A stretch of 64,000 nucleotides of DNA, taken from contig VXBM01000277.1 in assembly GCA_013400155.1 (NCBI GenBank), positions 678,401-742,400 of the forward strand, read 5' to 3'. A program made the translations under genes and the position numbers. Below are positions 11,987 to 23,160 of this stretch, piece after piece (the first letter of the stretch is position 1; every line of letters starts with the position of its first letter). The notes beneath the pieces were generated by a model. The model was not told where the DNA came from. It did no database searches and saw only the letters and a program-made list of their open reading frames with translations. The DNA comes from Helopsaltes ochotensis (lineage: Eukaryota; Chordata; Aves; Passeriformes; Locustellidae).

Positions 11987-12133
11987 CTGAATCTTGTCTT
12001 GACGGCGCTGCTGCTCGGCGACTTTCCTGGCCAGCGCCTGCTTTTTGGCTCTGAGCTCCTTGATGTCCATCTCTCCTCCACTGCCTTCAGTCTCCGAGTC
12101 ATCTTCAAAGGCCTCAATCCTCACATCATCCTC
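11987..12133 (-). CDS. SMG6: SMG6 coding exon e (acidic and basic linker before PIN domain, 147 nt)
   Basis: Forty-nine codons, EDDVRIEAFEDDSETEGSGG then EMDIKELRAKKQALARKVAE and QQRRQDKIQ: an acidic patch followed by a basic, probably coiled helix leading into the PIN domain. This mirrors human EEDVVIEDFEEDSEAEGSGG and ELRAKKLALARKIAEQQRRQ. The donor is CAG|GTAGGA. The acceptor is a tandem AAGAAG, so splicing three bases earlier would extend the exon to 12136 and add one Lys. I chose the distal site because it gives the same length as human. Both ends are in phase 0, so this exon is also a frame-preserving cassette. Confidence 0.96.
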
Positions 12134-12139
12134 CTTCTT
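12134..12139 (-). other. SMG6: Tandem NAGNAG splice acceptor of SMG6 exon e
   Basis: On the minus strand the intron ends AAGAAG directly before GAG of exon e, preceded by a pyrimidine-rich tract. Either AAG can serve as acceptor. The distal choice gives LEDQ-EDDV and the proximal gives LEDQ-KEDDV. The two products would differ by one Lys at the start of the acidic linker. Confidence 0.6.
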
Positions 12140-12699
12140 CCAGGAAATGCAGAAAGAGAGAAAAACAGGAGGGCAGTCACTGTAAGGGATGTTGGTGGCA
12201 GGGATCAATCTCGTTCTGCTCTTCCTTTTCCAGCAGACAAATCCCTGCCAGGCAGTCCATCACCCCTTGGGTGACTGACTATTTCTAAACATCCAAAAGA
12301 ACCCAAATAAATAGTAAACATTCAGGAAATGACAAGGTGAGACAGGAGGCAATGGGCAGGAAAGGCAGGGACCAGGCTGGGCAGGGGCAGCCCAGCTTTA
12401 TGCTCTGCTCTAAAATCACACCCTCTTCCTCACCTTGGAAAACTCTTCCCACAGCCTTGGGTGAGTCACTGATGTTTTATAGCCTCCAGTTCTGTGGAAT
12501 CATGGTATTTCCCTGTCTCTCTGCTTTGCCTGGCTGCACATCCCTGTTCAGGCTGCTTCCTCCCATCTCCCTGCACCAGGCTGCTCTAACGCTGCTGCCT
12601 CATTGCACAGGGCACACGGGCTGCTCATCCTGACAGGAATCTCAGATCCACAAACCCAGGAGCCCTTCTCCATTTTGATCTCTGAGAGATTCTTGCACC

Positions 12700-12860
12700 T
12701 ACCCCAAAACTTCCAGCTGGTCTGGAACAGATGTTTGAGAAGGAGATGTTCAAAATCGTGATTTTAAAGCTCCACATGATGGAGCATCCACCACATCTCA
12801 AGGTCACTCATTTCCACAGTTAATGACTTCCTCTGTTAACATTTCCACCCTACTCCTAGT
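12700..12860 (-). mobile_element. Probable ancient CR1-type LINE fragment
   Basis: The plus strand reads GATGGAGCATCCACCACATC, then TTCCACAGTTAATGACTTCC and CTGTTAACATTT. This follows, with substitutions and gaps, the order of words I know from the reverse complement of old sauropsid CR1 3' regions (GATGGAGAATCCACCACATC ... TTCCAGTGGTTAAT ... CTGTTAAAAATTT). It is therefore a degraded minus-orientation copy. It has no coding capacity left. Confidence 0.5.
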
Positions 12861-14962
12861 CAGCATTGCCATGCTCCTGCTGTCCAGGAACCTTGACTTT
12901 GCTGATTCAAGGGTCCCTGGTTCTCCAACCTCCTGCCCACACCAGCACATCTGGACCATACTGCATCTTCTTCCTCTCCTGGAGACCCTTCCCTGAGGTT
13001 CCCCACCAGTTCTGCAGACCATTCCCAGTACGCCTGCACAGCCTGAACTGGAGACCCCAGAAGGAACCATGCTGTTCCCACCTTAGGTGCAGGCCTAAGG
13101 TAGGACTGACCTTTCCCCACATACCCAAATCTCTGGGATACAGGAGGGTGGGAGGTGGTGGCTGGTGTTTAATTGGGGCATCACTCACAACCATGTTCTG
13201 CCCAAGCTCTGCTGCTGTCCCCAGTCATTCCACACCCAAAGGGGAGCCCACAAGTCCCTGTTCCTCAACATGTGTCCCACAGGTGCTGCCCAGGAGCCCA
13301 ACTTTCCACTGCTATGTGCAGACCCCTTCTTCCATGCAGCCAACCTTGCTCCCCAGTGATCATGGGTGGCCTTCCCAAGCCATGCCATTACCCACCCTCC
13401 CTTCTCTGCATAAAATCCAAGGGTTGTGATGGGGCTGGGTAGAGTTCCCAGGTGGCACCTGGCCAGAAAAACCTGCTCTGAGCCCCTGGAGGGCTGCAGG
13501 AGAGAGATCCTGCAGAGAGGGATAAGAGCAGGGCCACACTCCCTGCCCTGTGCAGGCTGCCACGACACGTGTCAGCAGAAGGGACCCGTGGTCTTAATTT
13601 AGAACAACCCCAGCGCTGCACAGTCGTGCACTCAATCATTTCACCCAGGCCACAGAACCACCTTCTCTTCTCTCCTTGTGACCTTTCAGCCATGGGAACG
13701 AGGAAGATGGGAGCCCTCAGGCTCACTTCCCTCTGCTGGGACAGCGTGGACCACAGGGGATGGGGGGATGCTGCCAGTGGGAGAGTGTCACACCAGGGCC
13801 TCAGGGAAAAGCCTCTGTCTGATGCAGATCTGCTGGGGGGGGTCAGGATCTGCTTGCCCCACAGTGCTGGTGGTCACTCTGGTGAGCTGCAAGCTTCCTT
13901 GAGATCAGAGCCCAAGAGGGAAGCTCCAGGGTTGCACAACAAGCTCATGGAGAGATTCCCACAGCTGAGCAGAGACTGTGGGGATAAGGCAGGAGGGAGC
14001 TATCCTGGTACTATGCTTGTTCACAGCAGGAACTACAGGGACTGAGCCTTCCAGAGAACAGGACCATCCCTGTCATGACACTGGGAAGGAACCTAAATAT
14101 GCCCCCATATCCCACATGCCAGCCTGAAAACCTCCAGCACCTTCTCCAGAACAGGACAAGGATCCAGGTTTCCCACCCTACAGAGACAACTCTTGCCTGG
14201 GGATTTGCTGTCCCCTGCTCAGCTGGGACAAGAAGAGTGCTGAGTGCAGCATTGCTCTGGGATTCTCTGAGCTTTCTGACTTCCAGTTTCCATGGGACAG
14301 AGACAAGGAGTTGTCCCTGCTCAGGGTGATATCCCTCTGGCTCTGAGGGCCCAGCCCCAGCACAGGGAGGGGAGCCAGAGTGAGCCTGGGCAGCACCAGG
14401 CCACCCAGCTTCCCGTTCCCAACGCCTCTGCTCCTCTCTCCTGTTTCCCTGGCCTTTCCAACTGCAAGATTAAACAGAAGAAAGGAGTCAACCTGCAGAG
14501 CAGCTGGCAGGGCCCTTAAACACACACACTGGAGCCTGGAGTGAAGCAAGGCCTACAGGAACAAGCAAGGGCAGAAAAACAAGAGTTGAATTCCTTAATC
14601 ACATCAGGATGTGAGAGGCAGGGGAGGGACGGGGCGCCAATGTCAGCTCTTCCTGTACGTGTGCTGGAGGCTGGAGCTCAGGCCTCCGCCACAACGAGCT
14701 CCACGGCTATAAACTTGATCCTGAAGCTGAACCCTGACACCCCCCTCGCCCACCTCCTCTCCCGGGGCCGTGGTGCTGCACGTTATTAAAGCTCCCCCCA
14801 CCCCGGGTACGAAGCAAGCAGCATCTGGAACTCATAGCGGCGTGCGAGATAGAGGCGGGCGGGCTGGGCTGGCAGGAAAGGGCACGAGCGAAGCACACTC
14901 AGGAGACAAGGGCTGTGCCCCCCCCTGCCTCCCCCCACAAAATGCACACGCAGCTAGGCCAG

Positions 14963-14972
14963 CTATAAATAG
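14963..14972 (+). promoter_or_regulatory. TATA-like / MEF2-consensus motif near exon d
   Basis: CTATAAATAG is both a good TATA box on the plus strand and an exact MEF2 consensus. It lies 82 bp past the donor of exon d, with GC-rich sequence downstream on the plus strand. If used as a promoter it would give an antisense transcript across exon d. Confidence 0.25.
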
Positions 14973-15053
14973 CGGGAGCTGCAGGGCAGGCAGAGGCTGG
15001 GCCCCACAGGGGTGATTCTTCCTTCACCGAGGCGCGCTCTTCCCGCACGGTAC

Positions 15054-15230
15054 CTGATCTTCCAGTTGTTTTCCCTCTTGGCTTCCCATTTCCTTTCCCA
15101 TGGCGTCTGGGACGGGTGCCACTGACACATATTTTCCACCCTTGAATGCCAGCAAAGGCTCTTCTTGTCCACAAAGGGCTTCCAGGAAATACTTCAGAAC
15201 TGTGACCCTCTTGCAGTCGGCTGCAATAAC
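15054..15230 (-). CDS. SMG6: SMG6 coding exon d (end of helical domain / linker, 177 nt)
   Basis: Fifty-nine whole codons from VIAADCKRVTVLKYFLEALC through GQEEPLLAFKGGKYVSVAPV to PDAMGKEMGSQEGKQLEDQ. The first part is an almost invariant SMG6 helix; the second leads into the acidic linker before the PIN domain. The acceptor is CACCCCGTAG and the donor is CAG|GTACCG; both borders are in phase 0, so skipping this exon would keep the frame. A 27.6 kb intron lies upstream, by far the longest in the window. Within 100 bp beyond the donor there is a TATA-like/MEF2-like motif at 14963-14972. Confidence 0.97.
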
Positions 15231-17640
15231 CTACGGGGTGAGGACGAGGGGGTTGGGGAGAGGGAAAGGAAAACAAAGTCAGTGCAAAGGGGAGCGGATG
15301 AGTAACGACCAGGGGGAAACGATTGGGATAGAAGGCCCAGCGGGATGCAGGCAGCAACACAGGGATGTGAGGGGTGCCCTTCTTCTAAACATGACTGGAA
15401 GGGGTTTGCCTCGCTTTGTAGTCCCCAGGGAAAAGGAGGCAGGCAAGGTCAGCACTGATCCTATCCTGCCTCCTCTGAGCACTCCAGGGCTGCAGGACTC
15501 CCAGGGCACAGCCAGCCCCCTGGCCAGCCCCAGCAAATGGGGGAAAATCCTGCTGAACCGTGAGAGATCAATGAGGTGGCCTATCCCTCTGTTTCATTCT
15601 GGCTTCATTGCTGGATTTCCCCCCTAAAAGCTGTGGAGGGATGCAGGTGTGAGAGTGAGAGGGTGGGGGCATTTGAGAAAACCTGAGCCCCATCTCACCT
15701 CCAGCCCGACCCCGTCCCACAGGCCCATCTCACAGACCAACTGGGGAGCCCCGTTGGGGAGGCTGGGACGGATCTGGCCTGAAGGAAACTCAATAGCTTG
15801 GGTAATTATCCAATTTATGAGGCTCTCAAATGGAGTTTCCAGAGCACAGGAGCCCGGTGCCTCCACAGCCCCGTCCCGCGCGGCACAGCCTCGGCCGGCA
15901 CCTCCGCCACGCCTGGCCTTGGCTCAGCCCTTGTCCCCTTGCAGCAGGGCTCTGCACCTGCACAGCTCTCCCCTGGTGCTTCCTGCTGACTGCTGTCACC
16001 CCCAGGGAGCTGCAGATTTATAGGGAGAAAGTCAGCAAACGAGATTAAAAGCGCTGCACACCACGGACACAAAGTCTGTGTTGACGCCCGAGTTTCTCCT
16101 GCCCCCAAACCACCCTGGGTTTGCTGTGCTCACAGACCAAAGCAGTCTCAGAGACCCCCATCCCAAAAGGGTCTCTGCAGGCTCCCAGGACCAGGATTTT
16201 GAAGCTGGGGAGAGGGCCAGGTGCCTCCCAGGCACCATGTGACGCCAGGCCTGGTCCTGGTGGGGTGGACATCAGCCTGTCCCCGCTGGGGCCGTGAGCC
16301 AGGGCTGGCGGTGGCACCGGCCCCGCTGCACCAGGCTGCTGTGAGAGGAAACTTCTGCTCTTCCACAGCACTGCCAGTTTCCTCTCTGCGGGCTAATTTT
16401 AACCACCGTGTCACTGCCGTGCGTGTCAAAAACCTGACCCTCCTCTGACCTCCAACCTCCCACCCCGGCTACTGCCCCAGCCAGGCACCCTCGGGCAGCT
16501 GGGGCTGCCTCTGTTCGAAGGTGTCCCCCTGAAATCCTGTGTCCCCCTGTACCTGCATGGGAAGAGAAGCCCTGTTCCCCCCACAGAGGCAGCTGCTGCT
16601 GCAGGGAGGTGGTGTGAGCAGGGTGATCACAAGAATTAGCATTTTGAGACCAACAGATTCATAACCACTGATTCTGCACCTATAAAATGTGCCCTATGGG
16701 ACCGAGGTGAGCAAAGGAGGAGGTGACACCAGGTCAGCAGTTCCAGGAGGTGTTGGGGACCCTCCTTCCCAGGACAGCCTTTTGCTGCTTGTGACACCCA
16801 GCCAGGAGCAATCCCTGCAAGTGTCACCACAGGAACATTCCCATCCTCCTGGCTCTCCTTTAGGAACGATTGTGTGCAGGGGAAAGTCCAAAGGAAAGAG
16901 AACACATGCGAAGCTGGAATGGCTGTCATGGGAAACATCCCTCCTGAGAGTTCCTGAGAGCTCCAGACTGCAGCTGAGGGAAGTGGTGGAAACCTCAACA
17001 CTGGCTTCGCCCCCAGCTCCACGGGCTAATGCCACAGAGACCCAGTCTGACTCACATGGGGTAACTTCTGCCCAGGGATTTTCCAGTCTGGATAGCTGCA
17101 GTTCTGCTGGGCAAGCAGAGTGCCCACCACCACCAGCCACGTGCCAGGGGATGCCAGGATGTGGTCAGGAACAGCAGCAGCGGGGAAGGGGATGCAGGAA
17201 TTGCCTGCATAGGTGGGGAAGAGATGGGTGTCCCATCCTGATCCCATTCCTGAGGGACTTCTCAAGACACCTCCAGAAATTAAACGCCATATCCATGAGT
17301 TTTTCAGGAGGGGCTGAGTCCGACACAGCTGCAGTGCAGCCACTGCTCCACAAAGGCTTAAATCTGAGCCTGTTGGATCAGGAACGATCGGGCAAGATGC
17401 AGAAGAGCTCCCTTCACCCTTGGCTGGGGCTGGGGACAAGGGCAGGTGGGATCACTCCCTCCTCCCCTGAAGAAGAAACCAGTAGGAAACACCAGATTTC
17501 CTGCCAAGCCAGCGCAGCACATGCTTCAATCCCATCTGCTTTGGGGGGAAAAGAGCCCAACCGAAGGCCCATGACATAATGCCACAGCAACTCGTCTCAT
17601 GAACACATTTTTCCAGCCCACATGAATGAAAAACAGGGAA

Positions 17641-18010
17641 GGAGCAAATGCTCCGCACATCCCCGTCACGTGCGGCCCTGCTCGGGGAGGAGGCGGCACA
17701 GCCCCGGGCTGCCGGCGGCAGGGCTGGGAAAGAAGTGACCCGTGACTGGCACCCAGGTCTCTCTCGAACGGCGGAGAGGGACCTTGCACAGCCGCCGAGC
17801 AACCCGGTTTGGTCAGAAACTTCCTGTTTCGGAGTGGGAACGCGAGCGGCAGCGCCGGGATAACCGGGACGGCGGTGGCGGCGCCGGCCGGTGTGCGTGG
17901 CGATGCCGGCGGAGCGCGGTGGGGACGCCGGGAGCTGTGCCCGGCCCTCCCGAGGGAATGGCAGGGCGAGATGGCACGGCGGGGATGTACCTGGTGGTGT
18001 GGCAGCAGAC
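17641..18010. promoter_or_regulatory. Strong intragenic CpG island, candidate alternative promoter
   Basis: About 42 CpGs were counted by eye in 17641-18000. It carries an E-box TCACGTG at 17666-17672, an ETS-like CTTCCTG near 17819-17825 and many GCGCC/GGCGG words, a usual promoter-island composition. It lies 2.4 kb upstream, in SMG6 sense, of exon d. A minus-strand transcript from here would carry the PIN-domain exons d to h without the N-terminal part. No TATA box or first exon can be named. Confidence 0.45.
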
Positions 18011-20503
18011 ACTCGGCCCCAGAGGGGAATAGAGCCCTTCCCCCTCGGTGCAGTGCGGCAGCAGGAACCGAAAGCCTGGCTCCGAGTCACTGCTGGGTAT
18101 GAAAATAGGCCTGACACGAACGCAGCCGCTCTCAAAGGAAAACCGAAACCGAGAATTGCTGAAGTGGTCTGGTGCCCCCGTCCGTGACCCGGGCTCAGTT
18201 CCCCAGAGCCACCACCGAGCCCCTCGCCACCGCGGTGCCTCTCGGGGACACGTGGCTGGGGACCAGGCGTGGGACTGAGGTGGCTTCGGCTGCAGCAGCC
18301 CTGATTGCCAGCCTGATCTCGTCGGGGCTGGAGGGGAGACATTTCCAGTCTCCTGTTCCATCAGACAGGCTCACCACCAGCTCCACCACCAGCCACCCAC
18401 TGGGGGCTGGCAGCTGCCGAGGCTCATTAGCCAACTGCTAATTCACGGGTCACACATTAACATACTGATCATTGAGTAAGACACAGCGGGACACACATTA
18501 ACACACACTAAGTGCCTGTTGAGACCCACTGGGCTGTGCACTAACTGTACCAGCTGTTGTGCTCTCAAAGCCACTCTGCAGTGCCAGGGCCACCAGGACC
18601 TCACGAGTGTCACCTCCTGCCAGCGGTGAGCGGGGTTCCCCAGCCGAACTAGGGGCTCCCAGATGTAAAGAAGCCGATCCCCTCCATGGTCTCAGCTGTA
18701 TTTCCCCCCAGTGATACAACAGGCAGAAGGGAAAAGCTTCCCTGAGCACCGTGGAGGGCAGAGAACTCCCACACCACATCACCACATGTCCTCCAGGAGA
18801 TTTAAGGGAAGGGTTTGCTCTGAGAGCTGTGAGCTCTGTGCCCGAGGGGACACCTGCACCTGGTGACAGCACCAGAAACCAGCCCTGCTCTCGCTTTGGG
18901 TCAGAGGAGCCGGGGGGGCAGCGCCTCTGCCCCCGGGCCGGCCCCGCTGCTCCGCACGCGGCTCTCCCGCAGCTCCGAAAAATCGCTGTCACACCCTCCG
19001 CCGCCTTCAATCAACTTTTACAACTTGTTAATTTTACACAGCGTCCTAAAGAGCAAACAACTGGGAGGCAGGAATGCGGATTCCTTCAGCGAGTCCAAAG
19101 AGCCTCCGGCAGCCCAGCCAGCTGGCCGGGGGAGCCCTGCTCAGCCGCGGGGACCTGCCACATCCCGGGGGGGACACGGTCTGGAGAGGGCTGCCCCACG
19201 CCCACGGCAATGCCACACTGCTGCTGGAGGTGTGTGGAGGGATCCTGGCAGCTTCTCCCTCGGCAAAACCTGAGACTCCGCGTGAAAACGGGAGGCAGCA
19301 GCTCTGGAGAAGCAATTGCTCGGAGGAAGGGCTGCCATTGCCGGCTCTGCATTCCTGTGTGCGAGGGGGAGACACCAGCACATCCTGACAGCTGGATTCA
19401 GAAGGGGAAAAGGACATGAGAAGTTTGAGTCATAGCATGGAGAGATCCCATCCCAGATTCAGAGATGGGAACGGGATAGGCCCGGGACTCAGAGCCAAGC
19501 TCCAGCACGATCCAGCGTGGGGATAACACTGTTTTTGCCACATCATTTTAAACATGTCTTAGCTGAAGTAGCCTAAATTCAGCTGAGACCAAGTGAGCAC
19601 CAAACAATCTAAACCACGCAGCGACTGCACTGCCCAGCTGAAATGTTTGCACTGACCCTGCAAAACATCCAGGCAGGCCGTGGCTCAATGCTGCCCTGTG
19701 CCCTGGGCCGCCTCCTCCCATCCCTGGGGAGCCAGCTCGGAGGAGGAGCAGAGGAAAGCACCTCCTTTGGTCTCGTCCCTTCTGGGTTTTAACCTCACAG
19801 GCTTGCACAGAAGCTGGGCTGGGTTCAACCCCGGACTCATCAGAGCTCAACTCTTCTGGGCTCATTCCCCACCCAAGGAGCTCCCTGCTCTTCCCAGCCC
19901 CAAATACAGCTTGGAGGGGCTTGGCCACCTGGGCAGGGAGCACCAAGGTGTCCATCCCAGCTGGGCGGAAGCACTCACAGCTGGGTGTAGTCCTGGTTTC
20001 GGCAGCTGAGAGCTGCCTGCAGCCACAGGTCTCTCAGAGAAACTTTTAATTTCAGCTCATCCCACAAGCAGGCTCGGTGGACATGGTTCCCATGTGCCTG
20101 CAACGTTGTGTGTGACATGAGAGAGCAACTGTGGCTGCAGCAGGAACCAAACCAAGGCACCTCTGGCTTGGTTGGATCTCATGCTGGATCCTGTGCACCA
20201 ACCAGAGAGCACATCTAGGGAAAGAATCCGCCACATCCATGCCAGGTGCTCCATCACAGAGAGGAGCATGAGAAAACACCCAAGGAAGACAGAGAAGTCC
20301 AGAAGAACCATTCCAGTTGCTCTTCCCCGTGGCCACAGCTGCAGAACCACTCTCCAAAGAGAAAGCGTGGCCATGTCTTATCCTAAACTCTCTCCCAGCA
20401 TCCTGAGCCTCACACGGGCACAGCTCCAGCCTCTGCACTGGGGCACAGAGTCTCAGACGAGTCATCACAGCAGATGTGCTTTGGGCCTGGCAAACACCTC
20501 CGT

Positions 20504-20560
20504 CTTTCCAGCTTTAAAGGCCACACGGCTCAGCCAGGACTGGCCTTTAAAGCTGGAAAG
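20504..20560. repeat. Perfect 20-bp inverted repeat with 17-nt loop
   Basis: Left arm CTTTCCAGCTTTAAAGGCCA at 20504-20523; right arm at 20541-20560 is its exact reverse complement; the 17-nt loop is GC-rich. Pairing stops at both arm ends. An RNA from either strand would form a 20-bp stem. It may be a small foldback or a local inverted duplication; a stem this short falls below usual pre-miRNA length. Confidence 0.9.
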
Positions 20561-22959
20561 CAGCACGGAAAGGGAGCCAGCTGCCCACCATCACCAGGGT
20601 TTGCCGGGCTTGCCTCATCCAATGCAGTGATGCAGAGAATACACATGGGTCACATAAAGGTGCAAAGTGATGGATCTGAGCTGAGTCACCAAATTTTTGG
20701 GGTCAGAAACCACAAGAACCCTGAGTAGCCTGCACAGATTCCTGCCAAGGTTCTGGTACCTGTCACTGCTGGCAGCTGTAGGACATCAGGGTGAGACTCG
20801 GTGACATGGGGGAAGCTGTGAGCAGCCCTGGGGCTTGGAGCCAAAATACCTCTGAGGGTCCTGCAGGACCCTTTAGTTAATTCTGTGGAAGAGTCAAACA
20901 CCAAAGCCAAAGCAGACGTTCCAGATGAAAAACCATCCTCCAGATCCACCTAAAGTTCCTGTGCCCAGGATGGCCTGGAGAGCTGACACAGCCCAGCCCA
21001 GGACCAACTGCTTCCCTGGAGCTACACAGCCTGGAGAGGAAAGCTCCTGCTGGATTCCAAACCAAGCTTTTGGCTTTCACTGATGCTTGGAAAGACTTGC
21101 CCTAATGTCTTACTCACCTGTTAAATGTGCTAAAGAGCTTCATTGTCAGATCCAGGGAGCAGCAGCATTTGCAGCACGGAGCAGTTGGCTCCAGGCTGCA
21201 TCCGACACCTCGTAGGCAGGAGGTGGCTCTTCAGCTTGTTTAAATTTACCCCCACCAGAGCAGTCCCAGAGAAGATGATGGGATGCAGGAAGTTTCCAGT
21301 GAGTAATGGGGATGTTTCATCTGGTTTGTGAGTGTCTGGATTCTCCTCGTGTCCTCAGGCGTTGCTGCCAACAGCTCAGCAAGGGCTGTGGGCTCCTCCA
21401 CAGGGCAAAATGGTGTCTCCATAAGACACTGCAGGAATTTTTGCAGGAATTTTCACTGGAGGAAGAATTTGCTGTCACTCACCATGGCCACATGTGCTGA
21501 TCCTCACAGCAGTGACACATCCAGGGCATTTCTGCTCTTCAAGGCGAAGCCTTGAGCACAGGACCTCACATTTTAATTGTCACAGCTGTGAAAGAGGCAG
21601 ATGACTCCCGGAGAAACAGTGAGTCACACACAGGGACTCCCTGTTACAGCCACCTCAGTGCCTTCCTGTCTCCCACCCCAGCTTCCAGCACTTCCAAACT
21701 TCCCAAGGAAAGAAAGAGAAAAAGGCCACAGAGTAAAGCCAAGTCTAAAGGAGCCCGCTCTGCTCCTCCCTTGCAAATCCTACTGGAACATGAACTGGGG
21801 AAGAGAAATCCCTGAAATCCTGCCCCTAACCCATGGTCCCAGGCTGGGGAAGGAGGAAGGCAAACTCGTTATCCTCAGCAAAGCCAACATGGCACCACTG
21901 ACAGCTTCCACAGGGCATGGGCTGCTCTCCCTGCCGCAGGAGCCTCCAGTCTTTTCCTTTTCGGGGACTGGGGGAATTTATTTCCTCTGCCATTTCGGAG
22001 GATGCCTGCCTTGCCAGAGATTGTTTTGCAGAGTTCAGACAGATAAGAAAGTGGTTAGCAGGCTCTTTGGTGGAGGAAGGGAGGATTGCTTAGTAAGGGA
22101 AAGGCGACCGCTCTGCTCTCAGCAGCCGCACGCTGCCCTTCCTCTGAGGCCACCACTCCAGAGGACGCTGGCGTTGGGGACAGGGCAGGGCCACCCCCAC
22201 ACCTCTCCACCCCGGGTGTTTTTTGGGTACATCTGCTCGTGAGGCCACTCTGGTGACCAGAGACTTGTGCTGCTGTGCCAGGATTGGGATCTGTCTCTCC
22301 TGGAATTTGGGAAATGTGGCTGATGAATGTCCAATCCAACATCTCGATTGCAAATCTCAGGGCGCTCTTGCGACAGTGCCCTGAGACAGAGACCTTTCTG
22401 CAGGGTATGTGAAGAAAAAAAAAAAAGGGGCAGGAGCCCAGTCCAGGCTGCCTATGCTGTGGGGACAGTGCTGGGGTTATCTGGTACCCTCCCTGTTCCA
22501 GAATGTGTGCCTGGAGCAGTGGCAGAAGGGAGCTGGCCCTGCTGGGGGCTCGCAAGGAGGAAACCCTGAAGATTCACCAACAGCACAAACTCTTTCCCAA
22601 GGACTTCCCCATGAAGACAACGAGAAACTGCCCCATGATTTCACCCACAGAGTAACTCAGAGATTCCTGTCCCACAGGACAAAGCGCCAGTGTCAAGAGT
22701 GCTGTGACAGTGGGAAGTTGGGTGGTGGAAGGAAAAGCGTGACAACACAGGAATGGGGGAGCAGGGATGGCAATCTACAATATAAAAATAGCACTGAAAA
22801 GCTGCAAACCAAAGCTCACCCTGACAGCCCCCACCTGCCCAGCCTGCACCATGCACCTCTTGCCCCTTCCAGCATCACCTCTGCTTCAGGCAGAGAGGCA
22901 AGAGCTGGAATATTCTGCCTGGTCCTGGCAGAGCTGGCTGGGAAGCCATTTCTGTGAGT

Positions 22960-23160
22960 TTACACAGCTTATACATTCTCCATGCAGTTCCTGGCCGCCT
23001 TCCATCGCAGATGAGAGTTTTATGTCGAATTTTAAGTTTGACCACAAATATTTAAACTTCCTTGGACCACAAATGCTGTATCTTCTTTGTGGTTTAGTTG
23101 GCACCAAATGAGTATTTACAGATCCCTATATGTCTGTCTGTCATTTAAATATCTCACGGA
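22960..23160. promoter_or_regulatory. Candidate enhancer with three RUNX-type motifs
   Basis: An AT-rich segment with ACCACA at 23041-23046 and 23066-23071 and the opposite-strand form TGTGGT at 23088-23093. The first two sit in a repeated ACCACAAAT word. Surrounding words TTTAAAC and CATTTAAATATC are AT-rich against a GC-rich background. The motif cluster is seen directly; function is inferred. Confidence 0.3.

Larger units (their letters stand above)
12140..15053 (-). other. SMG6 intron between exons d and e
   Basis: A 2.9 kb intron. It holds a likely ancient CR1-type fragment at about 12700-12860 and otherwise unique-looking sequence. Near its 5' end, at 14963-14972, is a TATA-like/MEF2-like motif within 100 bp of exon d. 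Confidence 0.85.

Noticed and set aside
16689..17579. 296-codon plus-strand open frame
   Set aside because: No domain or conserved motif, antisense to SMG6 and without a promoter or splice pattern.
17452..18342. 296-codon minus-strand frame over the CpG island
   Set aside because: Long frames are expected in CpG islands. The composition is Arg, Pro and Ser rich without motifs.
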